Source: Bacilli bacterium (GTDB taxonomy: Bacteria; Bacillota_I; Bacilli_A; RF39; UBA660). From it: a stretch of DNA of 49,137 bases. The position numbers were made by a program, and so were the translations under genes. Shown in pieces: positions 41,597 through 48,975 of this stretch; the first letter of the stretch is position 1; each line of letters begins with the position of its first letter. Under the pieces are notes generated by a model that was given only the letters and a program-made list of their open reading frames with translations, did no database searches and had not been told where the DNA came from. The stretch is from positions 1 to 49,137 of the forward strand of contig JAFSEY010000005.1 in the NCBI GenBank assembly GCA_017435485.1, given 5' to 3'.

Positions 41597-42535
41597 TTAT
41601 ACCTCATTTACATATTCATAAATAACGCCAGCCAAAATATCAATTGTATTTTTAACTTCATCTATATAATTATATTGACCTCCAACTTCGATTAGAAATG
41701 TATTATTGCTAAAATCTTGATTGTAAATCCCATTAACATTTTTACCGGTCTTTTTTAAAACTCCTCTTGTCAAATTTGGATTAATATTTTTGATTTTTTC
41801 ATTTAACTCAGTCGCTTTATTTAAATTAAATTCATAATTATCATAATCTAATCCAACAACAAATAATATTTTTGCATAACTTTTAGCACCTATTTCAGTA
41901 GTTGTCTTTTCATACTTAGAAGAATCACGGTGAATATCAATAAAATATTTTAAACTTGGATAATTTTTCTTGGCTTCTTCTAATAAAATCCGACTCGCTT
42001 TATAAGAAGATTTATATGTCCAATTATTTTTATTTAGAACATCTTTTATATTAGCCGTTTCTACAATAGTAGATATTCCTAAGTCATTTAATTTTTCTCT
42101 TAACATGTAACTTGCTAACATAACTGTTGGACTAATATTATATGCCATTAAAACTTCTTTACTATACCCTTCTGTTTGATGAGAATTATATATATATAAT
42201 ATTGGCTCATCTAAATCTATTGGTGCCGGATCTTCAACATAATCTCCCATTATTTCTTCTGTATCATCTTCCAGTGGTCTTGTCAAATCAATTCCTAATG
42301 AATATTTAAAAATAAATTCCGTACTATTTAAATTAGCTAAATCCTTTATATTTATTGTATTATCAAAATTAGTATCTAATAAAAAATTAATAATAGTCTC
42401 ATTATCAATTTTCTGTTTTATTTTATTATATAAAAAATTAAAACAACTAAAAAAAGTAATTAAGCTAATGATAATAAATAAACTTAATTTTACTTTAACT
42501 TTCATCTTTCTTTTAGTTATAAATCTTTTTTTCAT
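41597..42535 (-). CDS. spoIIP: stage II sporulation protein P
   Basis: A 312-residue SpoIIP, the amidase/endopeptidase that works with SpoIID and SpoIIM to remove septal peptidoglycan during engulfment. A membrane helix lies near 17-38. The catalytic domain has YIYNSHQTEGYS (family ILIYHTHTSE-like with zinc His), FIDIHRDSS and FLIEVGGQYN. ATG 42535 is used (GTGAT just before it); GTG 42544 is possible. It follows gpr by about 50 bases as in Bacillus. Confidence 0.9.
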   Translation of the reverse strand: MKKRFITKRKMKVKVKLSLFIIISLITFFSCFNFLYNKIKQKIDNETIINFLLDTNFDNTINIKDLANLNSTEFIFKYSLGIDLTRPLEDDTEEIMGDYVEDPAPIDLDEPILYIYNSHQTEGYSKEVLMAYNISPTVMLASYMLREKLNDLGISTIVETANIKDVLNKNNWTYKSSYKASRILLEEAKKNYPSLKYFIDIHRDSSKYEKTTTEIGAKSYAKILFVVGLDYDNYEFNLNKATELNEKIKNINPNLTRGVLKKTGKNVNGIYNQDFSNNTFLIEVGGQYNYIDEVKNTIDILAGVIYEYVNEV

Positions 42536-42585
42536 ATCAATCACAAAATTATTTTATAATTAATCTTTAAAATAATCTGTCGAAT

Positions 42586-43314
42586 CTAATCAATAAATAT
42601 CTTATTTATACAATTCTCAATTAACTGACTATAATCTTCTACTACTTGATTTACATTAGGGCTGGTTAGAGGAGTTTTTTTATATTCATATGCTAAAGTT
42701 ACACCAATCGAAATAATTGGAATATTAAAAGTATTTTTATCTATTTGCCGATTGTCTTTTAAATAAATACCAGGTATTATTCCTCCATCATTAATTTCAA
42801 TACAACTATCTAAATTATCTAAATCATTAGTTAAAAGTGAATCTATGATAATTAAACAATCTGGTTTTAAATAATCAACCACCATTTTTATAAGAGAAAA
42901 ACTACTTATTCCTGTCTTATCAGTGATTTCAGGATTAAATAAAGCTATTTTAGGAAGGGTTAAAAAATCATTGTAATGATTAGTAGCAATTATTTTATTA
43001 GTAGTATTAACTCCTAAAGAATCACATGGTATAGAAGAATTACCTAGCCCAACAATTAAAACTTTTTTTACTTTATATTTATTTAAAATAGTTTTAGTAA
43101 TTCTGAAAAAATCTTTATTTATTGTTTTGATAAGATTATTTTTATTTAACGTTTTTAAGACATAATAGTCACCTATATTTCTTTGATAATCTTTTTTATT
43201 ATTATCATCTATTTTATAATAATAAATTTCTTTATTACTACTTTTTTTATGATTAATTAAATCTTTATTGTCTTTTTTTAAAGTTGCTAAATCTAACACT
43301 AATTTATTTTTCAT
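42586..43314 (-). CDS. gpr: germination protease GPR
   Basis: A 242-residue divergent GPR, the aspartic-type protease that degrades small acid-soluble spore proteins when spores germinate. The family pattern is clear: VLIVGLGNSSIPCDSLG, PEITDKTGISS, LIIIDSL, INDGGIIPGIYLKDNRQID and IPIISIGVTLA. It is shorter than the ~370-residue Bacillus protein, mainly at the N-terminus and by loss of a C-terminal part. ATG 43314 follows AATGGTGACAAT. It is divergent from rpsT, as in Bacillus. Loss of length leaves activity uncertain. Confidence 0.88.
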   Translation of the reverse strand: MKNKLVLDLATLKKDNKDLINHKKSSNKEIYYYKIDDNNKKDYQRNIGDYYVLKTLNKNNLIKTINKDFFRITKTILNKYKVKKVLIVGLGNSSIPCDSLGVNTTNKIIATNHYNDFLTLPKIALFNPEITDKTGISSFSLIKMVVDYLKPDCLIIIDSLLTNDLDNLDSCIEINDGGIIPGIYLKDNRQIDKNTFNIPIISIGVTLAYEYKKTPLTSPNVNQVVEDYSQLIENCINKIFID

Positions 43315-43355
43315 ATTGTCACCATTATTAATATGGAATATTTTGTACTTTATTA

Positions 43356-43384
43356 TTGCCAAAAACTAAATTTTCTGATAAAAT
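43356..43384 (+). promoter_or_regulatory. rpsT promoter
   Basis: TTGCCA (43356-43361), 17 bases, TAAAAT (43379-43384) with TGA ahead of the -10 (extended -10). Confidence 0.75.
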
Positions 43385-43414
43385 GTTTAATGAATTTACA
43401 GGAAGGAGATAACT

Positions 43415-43678
43415 ATGCCAAATATTAAGAGCTCAAAGAAAGCTGTAAAAGTAATAGCTAAGAAAACAGAAAATAATCATGAGTTAAAAGCTCGTATTAA
43501 AAATTTAATTAAAAATTGTGAAAAAGCTATTGCAGCATCAGATAAAGAAACTGCTAGTAATTTATACAAAGATATTCAACGAAATATCGATAAAGCAGTT
43601 AGTAAAGGGTTAGTTAAATCTAATACTGCTGATCGTCAAAAAGCAAGACTAAATTTAAAAGTTAAAAATATGAAGTAA
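43415..43678 (+). CDS. rpsT: 30S ribosomal protein S20
   Basis: An 87-residue S20: MPNIKSSKKAVKV at the start, the helical basic middle and TADRQKARLNLKVKNMK at the end. S20 binds 16S rRNA early in 30S assembly. The ribosome site AAGGAGATAACT is strong. It is a single gene with its own promoter and terminator, divergent from gpr. Confidence 0.96.
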   Translation: MPNIKSSKKAVKVIAKKTENNHELKARIKNLIKNCEKAIAASDKETASNLYKDIQRNIDKAVSKGLVKSNTADRQKARLNLKVKNMK

Positions 43679-43699
43679 TAATTGTTTACTTCATTTTTT
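43670..43699 (+). terminator. rpsT terminator
   Basis: Nine-pair stem ATGAAGTAA / TTACTTCAT followed by TTTTT; the left arm contains the stop codon. Confidence 0.88.
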
Positions 43700-43728
43700 A
43701 ATGGTATTATATTTATGGTGAAGATATC

Positions 43729-44682
43729 ATGAAAAATAATTTTGGTTTGGCAATACTTTGTTGCACACTTATATTGCTCTGCGTATTTAATATTGATGCT
43801 ATTTCTGATAAGCTGGTAAAATTACTCGATAATAATCCCGAGGTGGTTATTTTACCGGGAAATGAATATTCAAAAGATAAAAACTACGAATTTGTAAGTT
43901 TAAGTAAAGACTATATTCCTTATAGTTATAATGATTTATTAAATATCTTATATTCGGCCATCAATAATGGGTGGGAACAATTTACATTTTATTGTCCTAG
44001 TGAATACACCGATTGCTTAAAAGACATGGAAGAAATTAGCAACGACTCTCTTCTTTTAACTCACCTAAACAATTTTGTTCATCCATTTAATAGTTTTACT
44101 AATTTAAAAACATCTATTTCAGAATCTGGAGAAATAAATTTAACAATTAGTTATTTGTATACTGAAGAAGAAGAACAATATATAATAACAGAGATCAAAA
44201 AAATTATTGAAGATCAAGTAACAAATAATTTAAGTGATTACGATAAGATCAAAGTATTACATGATTACATTATTAATAATACAAAATATGATGTAACAAG
44301 AAATGAAACTGGAACTAGTGATATTGCATCATTTAAAGCAACTGGACTTTTAAAAGAACATGTAGCAACTTGTAATGGATATTCTGATACCTTTGCTATT
44401 ATTCTAAGCGAATTAGGATATGATAATTATAAGATTGCTACTACCCCTGAAGAAATATCTTATAAATCTACCGGTCACGTTTGGAATGCTGTTTATATAG
44501 ATAATAAATGGGTTCATGTTGATCTAACTTGGGATGATCCCGTAAGTAAAGATAATATTGATTATTTATATCATAAATATTTTTTAGTAAACAACGAAGA
44601 AATGGCTGAAGCTGATAAAGGCGAAGTAAAAATAGAAGAACATAATTTTAATAAATCAATTTATATTGAATTTAATAACTAA
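43729..44682 (+). CDS. exported transglutaminase-like protein
   Basis: A 317-residue protein. An N-terminal hydrophobic helix (about 5-22, LAILCCTLILLCVF) anchors or exports it. The C-terminal half is a transglutaminase-like fold: ATCNGYSDTFAIIL provides the Cys near 214, TGHVWNAVYIDNKWVHVD the His, and LTWDDP the Asp of the catalytic triad. Members are cysteine proteases or cross-linking enzymes acting on surface proteins; substrate unknown. ATG 43729 follows GGTGAAGATATC. It is convergent with the DUF6273-like gene. Confidence 0.85.
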   Translation: MKNNFGLAILCCTLILLCVFNIDAISDKLVKLLDNNPEVVILPGNEYSKDKNYEFVSLSKDYIPYSYNDLLNILYSAINNGWEQFTFYCPSEYTDCLKDMEEISNDSLLLTHLNNFVHPFNSFTNLKTSISESGEINLTISYLYTEEEEQYIITEIKKIIEDQVTNNLSDYDKIKVLHDYIINNTKYDVTRNETGTSDIASFKATGLLKEHVATCNGYSDTFAIILSELGYDNYKIATTPEEISYKSTGHVWNAVYIDNKWVHVDLTWDDPVSKDNIDYLYHKYFLVNNEEMAEADKGEVKIEEHNFNKSIYIEFNN

Positions 44683-44711
44683 AAAAATTCCAAAAATATT
44701 GGAATTTTTTA
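44681..44711. terminator. bidirectional terminator
   Basis: Stem AAATTCCAA / TTGGAATTT with an AAATA-type loop, flanked by A-run and T-run, serving the transglutaminase-like gene (plus) and the DUF6273-like gene (minus). Confidence 0.88.
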
Positions 44712-45938
44712 TTGTAATATTCTATAAGGATTATCTTTAGTCCCATCGCCCTCTATTTTTAAAGAAAAGGATAAATTTATAACTGGTCTAACTCCTTTTG
44801 GATTGTTACCGTTAGTATTATTACTAATGCTTCCATCATTTTTTATGACAAAAGGATAATAATTTTCTCCATCAAGTTGAGCTGACGTCATTGTCCACCA
44901 ATCACTATTTTTTTCATTATATAAATAGTTAGTTTTATTGGCACTATTCGTTCCTAATCCAGCATATAAAGCTTCATCTAAAGACAACAACCCAACCTTT
45001 GAAGTTATAATATTGCTTTCACAGTTAAACGCCGGCAATTGAGCTACGAATATTCTATTGTAGGCTGTATATATTCTTCCATCAGTAGATAATTCGCTAT
45101 CATAACAATATTTTCCTTCATAAATATAAGACTCGTATTGAAATAAGTTGGCATCATACCATTCTTTTAGTGAAGCAGCAATATTCGTGTTAGGATAATC
45201 AGCCACTTTATCATTAAATACTTTTAAAACTTCTATATTTTCGTCTAAGATAAGTCTTACTGTCCCGTCTCCGTTTATCCTAACAATTCGCCAAGTTTTA
45301 TCAGCAAACGAAAAATAATTGTTAGATACATTCCCTCTAAAATAATAGGTTATTCCAGAGTCATCCAAATCACTTATTAAGCCTTCAGCGTTGACAGCAA
45401 CTTGTTCTCCAACTTTAGTTAGGGAACTACTTTTAATTTCATTATTATTAATAATTGTTTTAGCGATTCGAACATCTTCAACTTCTTCTTCGTTTACTTT
45501 AATTTCGAAACTCGCTTCAATAGCGCTTGGGTTATCAATTATAATTTTATAATTATGTGTTTCATCTGGAACAATTTTAATTCCTTTACTAATAATAGCA
45601 GCTATTTGATCTTTTAAGTTCAGGTTTAAATTATTACTTGTATAATTATTAAAATCAATTTTTATTTCTTCGCTATAATTTTTTATATCAACTAATTCTA
45701 TATTGTAATATAGCTCCTCATTTGAATTATTAGTTACTGAAAAGCTTACTTCATTAGTTTCTTCATCAGTAACAATTTTATTTCCATCTAAATAGTTAAT
45801 AGATAAATTATTTAATTTAATAACAATTGCTTCTTTTTCTGAATTTTTATCATAGAAAAAATAGCAGATTCCAACACTTGAAGAGATAAATATTAATAAT
45901 AATATAATATATATAGCAAATTTATATTTCTTACTCAT
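44709..45938 (-). CDS. exported surface protein with DUF6273-like C-terminal domain
   Basis: A 409-residue protein with an N-terminal membrane helix (about 7-29), an Asn-rich beta-sandwich region (about 40-160) and a C-terminal domain (about 195-409) with FADKTWRIVRINGDGTVRL, SLKEWYDANLFQYE, SDWWTMTSAQ and KGVRPVINLSFSLKI. This last part resembles DUF6273, a domain found in surface and pilin-like proteins of gut Firmicutes. Three or more Cys occur only in this domain. Function is unknown. ATG 45938 follows GTAGGAATGGTAAT. Confidence 0.72.
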   Translation of the reverse strand: MSKKYKFAIYIILLLIFISSSVGICYFFYDKNSEKEAIVIKLNNLSINYLDGNKIVTDEETNEVSFSVTNNSNEELYYNIELVDIKNYSEEIKIDFNNYTSNNLNLNLKDQIAAIISKGIKIVPDETHNYKIIIDNPSAIEASFEIKVNEEEVEDVRIAKTIINNNEIKSSSLTKVGEQVAVNAEGLISDLDDSGITYYFRGNVSNNYFSFADKTWRIVRINGDGTVRLILDENIEVLKVFNDKVADYPNTNIAASLKEWYDANLFQYESYIYEGKYCYDSELSTDGRIYTAYNRIFVAQLPAFNCESNIITSKVGLLSLDEALYAGLGTNSANKTNYLYNEKNSDWWTMTSAQLDGENYYPFVIKNDGSISNNTNGNNPKGVRPVINLSFSLKIEGDGTKDNPYRILQ

Positions 45939-46001
45939 ATTACCATTCCTACTTTAAAATAAGTATACTATTTTAATAATATGATGTCAATTTTAAAACA
46001 T

Positions 46002-46024
46002 GAAAAAAACTTTTTTAGTTTTTA
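46002..46024 (-). terminator. probable terminator of the TPR gene
   Basis: Stem AAAAACT / AGTTTTT with a 4-base loop and a T-run on the minus strand, about 30 bases after the stop. The stem is A/T only, so strength is uncertain. Confidence 0.55.
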
Positions 46025-46054
46025 TTTTTGTTAAACTTTTTGTGGTATATATTC

Positions 46055-47623
46055 CTAAGATGAAAAAGTTCTATTTTGATTTTTATAAAGTTTTCTATTT
46101 CTATCAAATTGATTTATTTTAGCTCGATCTTCTGAAGTGCATTCCTTTTGCACTTCTTTATATAATTTATTAGCTAATTTATTGTTACCGGATTGTAATA
46201 AACCTCTAATAATATTAAGTTTCTCACTAAGCCCACCAGCATAAAAATCGCGCCCATCAAAAGTCTCAATATCCGCAAAATCTTCTTCGCTCATCTTAAT
46301 GCTCCGCGATTTCTTTCTTTTGACTTCATCATTTTGATCATACTTATCTTCTTTAAGCCTTTTTTTCTTATCATTCTTATCACTTAAACAATCAAAATCA
46401 TAAATAAATACATTGCTAATTTTATGAATCATATCAAAATACCATTTAGCTTCTTTCATATTTTTTTGAATTTTCGCGATTTTACCTAAAAAACCATAAG
46501 CCTTCTCTGATTTGACTCCGCCCTGTTCTAAATAGCTTAAAAAAGCTTCTTTCGCTTTGATAAATTCACCTTGTCTAAAATAAATCTTCCCAATATAATA
46601 ATCACATATTGGTAAGCCAAATTCTTGTTTTAATGAAGAATATTCTTCTAAAGACTTATCATTACGTTTGTTTTTATATAAACTTTTTGCTTTAAGTCTT
46701 CTAGAGATAAATTCTTCTTGTTTTTCTTCTGGCAAAATCATAAAAGCATTTTTCTCTCTGATAAACCCATTTAAATATTCAATTATATCTAAATATTGGC
46801 TAAAATTTGGATTTTTACACGCTTCATCAAGTATTTTTTTAGCTTTCCAGATATCCTCACCAATAACTTCTTTAGCCATTCTCAAATAGCTTCCTTGATC
46901 ATAATACCCTAATGCAAACAATCTTATTTGAAGCTTACAAAAGCTTTCATCAGAGGATTTTTCCATACTTTTATCATATAATGTTCTTTTACAACTAATA
47001 GCTTCCTTATCTTTTAACAATTTAACTAAACTAATTAACGTATCAACTTCCATTGGATAATTTGCCTCTTTAATAATCACATTCATAGTCCTTAATTTTT
47101 GCAGACAAATTACATAGTCTTTATTGTTAAACGCTTGTATAACTAACTTATATAATTTTGCAAGTTGCTCATTATCGCTTAAATCATTATATCCAATTTT
47201 AGTTTCCTCAGAAACATTAAAATCTGAATTCAAATAATTTAAATAATTAACATCTAAAGACTGCATAGCTCTCATAATTTGAATAGGAAAATTAAAATCC
47301 GCAGCCCTCTTATTATGCTTAAGAACCTTTCCTAAACTTTCAAAAGCTTCATCAATGTCACCTTTTTTTACATAACACTTATACAAATTATAATAAGCCG
47401 ATGAATGATCGGACTTTAATTCAATTGTTTTTTTTAAACAAAAAATTGCTGCATCAGTATTTCCAAAAGAAGTTTGTAATTTACCCATATTAAAATAATA
47501 AAATAATGGATCACTGGCTTTTATTTTTTCCAAATTACTTCTAGCAACCATAAATTGTTTTGAACTAATTAATTTAAATTTAAATAATCTTAAAACATAT
47601 CCTTTTAATTGGTTTTCTGTCAT
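46055..47623 (-). CDS. tetratricopeptide-repeat protein
   Basis: A 522-residue, soluble, almost all-helical protein. TPR-like units are clear in the first third (FYYFNMGKLQTSFGNTDAAI, AYYNLYKCYVKKGDIDEA) and again near 330-390 (CDYYIGKIYFRQGEFIKAKE, AYGFLGKIAKIQKN). A Lys/Arg/Asp-rich segment follows (about 410-435) before a short helical end. TPR proteins mount partner proteins; no enzyme motif is present. ATG 47623 follows TTAAGGAGAATAGT. It has a promoter region with a palindrome. Confidence 0.8.
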   Translation of the reverse strand: MTENQLKGYVLRLFKFKLISSKQFMVARSNLEKIKASDPLFYYFNMGKLQTSFGNTDAAIFCLKKTIELKSDHSSAYYNLYKCYVKKGDIDEAFESLGKVLKHNKRAADFNFPIQIMRAMQSLDVNYLNYLNSDFNVSEETKIGYNDLSDNEQLAKLYKLVIQAFNNKDYVICLQKLRTMNVIIKEANYPMEVDTLISLVKLLKDKEAISCKRTLYDKSMEKSSDESFCKLQIRLFALGYYDQGSYLRMAKEVIGEDIWKAKKILDEACKNPNFSQYLDIIEYLNGFIREKNAFMILPEEKQEEFISRRLKAKSLYKNKRNDKSLEEYSSLKQEFGLPICDYYIGKIYFRQGEFIKAKEAFLSYLEQGGVKSEKAYGFLGKIAKIQKNMKEAKWYFDMIHKISNVFIYDFDCLSDKNDKKKRLKEDKYDQNDEVKRKKSRSIKMSEEDFADIETFDGRDFYAGGLSEKLNIIRGLLQSGNNKLANKLYKEVQKECTSEDRAKINQFDRNRKLYKNQNRTFSS

Positions 47624-47645
47624 ACTATTCTCCTTAATGTTTTCT

Positions 47646-47720
47646 ATTATACTCTAAAAGCATTATAATTAAAAGAATAAGTGAAATAATCACTTATACA
47701 TTAAAATCAAAATCTTTCAA
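47646..47720 (-). promoter_or_regulatory. promoter region with palindrome ahead of the TPR gene
   Basis: Two candidate promoters on the minus strand: TTGAAA (47715-47720), 16 bases, TATAAG (47693-47698), and a nearer TATAAT (47646-47651) with a weak -35. A perfect inverted repeat ATAAGTGA / TCACTTAT (47677-47697) overlaps the first -10 and the expected start. It could be an operator or a weak hairpin terminator (TCTTTT follows it). Confidence 0.5.
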
Positions 47721-47751
47721 TATAATTATTCCGCCCCAATTTTTTAGTGCA

Positions 47752-47787
47752 AATCAAAAACCTCAAGACTTCATTTGCCTTGAGGTT
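47752..47787 (-). terminator. terminator after RNA element 1
   Basis: Nine-pair stem AACCTCAAG / CTTGAGGTT with an 11-base loop, then TTTTT on the minus strand. Confidence 0.88.
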
Positions 47788-47794
47788 AATAAAT

Positions 47795-47889
47795 TTATTA
47801 ATTATTTTCTTTTAATGCAGCTTGTACTGCATCCTACTTTGGGTAGCAAATATATTTAATAACTAAATTACTTATTCATATACAATCAA
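47795..47889 (-). ncRNA. structured RNA element, copy 1 (unknown class)
   Basis: On the minus strand, in the 3' region of the 266-residue gene: a conserved head TTGATTGTATATGAA (47875-47889), hairpin a CTAC-CCAAA-GTAG (47834-47846) and hairpin b ATGCAG-TACAAG-CTGCAT (47815-47832), then a purine-rich tail and a terminator. Copy 2 near 48.8 kb has the same layout with compensatory base changes. It begins within bases of the gene's stop codon, so it may be cut or read from the gene's mRNA. I match it to no known RNA family. Confidence 0.65.
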
Positions 47890-47893
47890 CTAG

Positions 47894-48694
47894 TTACTTT
47901 AATAAAAATGTAATTACTATTGTTATTGCATTTGCCGTTAAAGTATATAAAATTATTTTAAACTTTGTAATATTTTTTAAATTACATAAATAAACTATTA
48001 ATTCAGTTAAAATAATTATTAATTCGCCAACGATAAACGATAATAAATAATTATTAGTAAATATCACTAATAGTATTTGAAGTACTAAATTTGTAATCAC
48101 GTTTGTGACTGTAATAATTTTATAGTTTTTTATTTTTAAAATATATGCGATTAATAACTCAAATCCTACGGTTAGAATTAAGGCAATTATTAAATTCATA
48201 ATTGTTTTTAAATAATTATTATTTTCATTTACAACATTCATTGTATCATAATCAATAATTACATAACTATTAAAATCATTTCTTATAATTTCATTTGATA
48301 TTTTTATGTCACCAGTATCATTATTTATAATAACAATTTTATATTTTTTTGGTGTCCCAAAATAACTAAAACTATTTTCATATTTAGAATTACCAGCACA
48401 TTGTGCAAATAGCAAATAATGATTCCATCTAGTAGCTTCTGAAATCCAACCATCAAAATTCAACTCATAAAGTTTATTTATTTGTTTTTTACTTAATCCT
48501 TCACCATTGTAATTCATTTCTGATGCATAAGCAGTGCCATCCTCATCATATACAAATAAATCTACTAAATAATTTGTTGTATTTAGATTTTTGATTTTTA
48601 TATCAATGGATGGTTTTGGTCCTTCATCAGCAAAAACAACCATCGGAAAAACAAAAATACTAATCAAAATAAAAACAATTAATTTCTTATTCAT
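47894..48694 (-). CDS. exported membrane protein of unknown function
   Basis: A 266-residue protein with a cleavable-looking signal peptide (IVFILISIFVFPMVVFADEG, cut near ADEG), an outer domain of about 135 residues with one Cys and an Asn/Asp-rich beta character, and then about four membrane helices (about 165-265). No family recognised. Start ATG 48694 follows AGAAAGGGAG. It has an extended -10 promoter and is bracketed by the two copies of the structured RNA element, each on the same strand. Confidence 0.75.
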   Translation of the reverse strand: MNKKLIVFILISIFVFPMVVFADEGPKPSIDIKIKNLNTTNYLVDLFVYDEDGTAYASEMNYNGEGLSKKQINKLYELNFDGWISEATRWNHYLLFAQCAGNSKYENSFSYFGTPKKYKIVIINNDTGDIKISNEIIRNDFNSYVIIDYDTMNVVNENNNYLKTIMNLIIALILTVGFELLIAYILKIKNYKIITVTNVITNLVLQILLVIFTNNYLLSFIVGELIIILTELIVYLCNLKNITKFKIILYTLTANAITIVITFLLK

Positions 48695-48718
48695 ATTTTT
48701 ACTCCCTTTCTAATTTAC

Positions 48719-48727
48719 ATTATACCA
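48719..48727 (-). promoter_or_regulatory. extended -10 promoter of the exported membrane protein
   Basis: TGG followed by TATAAT (48719-48724, minus strand) is an extended -10. The nearest -35-like word TTGCTT is only 15 bases away and lies in the terminator stem. The start falls about 20 bases before the ATG. Confidence 0.6.
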
Positions 48728-48758
48728 CAAAAAAAGATTAAGCAAAAACTTAATCTTT
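48727..48758 (-). terminator. terminator after RNA element 2
   Basis: Ten-pair stem AAAGATTAAG / CTTAATCTTT with a 6-base loop and a run of seven T on the minus strand. Confidence 0.9.
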
Positions 48759-48764
48759 CATTAA

Positions 48765-48870
48765 CTATTTTCTATCATTGATTGCAGCTTGTGCTACAAT
48801 CTCATTCGGGATGAATAAGCATTAATTTAAATATACTTCATATCACAATCAAGAATCCTTAATAGATTGC
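48765..48870 (-). ncRNA. structured RNA element, copy 2 (unknown class)
   Basis: On the minus strand: conserved head TTGATTGTGATATGAA (48837-48852), hairpin a TCAT-CCCGA-ATGA (48802-48814) and hairpin b TTGTAGC-ACAA-GCTGCAA (48782-48799), then a purine-rich tail and a terminator. Against copy 1, three of four pairs in hairpin a and one in hairpin b change on both sides, and two more keep pairing. GATTG in the head can pair with CAATC just upstream or CAATC just after hairpin b, giving two alternative folds. An extended -10 promoter stands ahead of it. Confidence 0.68.
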
Positions 48871-48876
48871 ATAATC

Positions 48877-48885
48877 ATTATATCA
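48877..48885 (-). promoter_or_regulatory. extended -10 promoter of RNA element 2
   Basis: TGA then TATAAT (48877-48882) on the minus strand, with no good -35; the start would be near 48870, just ahead of the RNA element. Confidence 0.55.
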
Positions 48886-48975
48886 TGTTTTTGTCCATTT
48901 TACGACTACAAAAGGTGATTTTTTATATAAAATTTTATTTTTTAATATGTAAAAGAAAAGAGAATATTAATAGTT

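Noticed and set aside
47815-47832. Similar peptide ends (CAA GCT GCA codons) in both RNA elements read as decayed coding copies
   Set aside because: In copy 1 the frame is closed by a stop just upstream, while base changes preserve the hairpins in both copies; RNA structure explains the pattern better.
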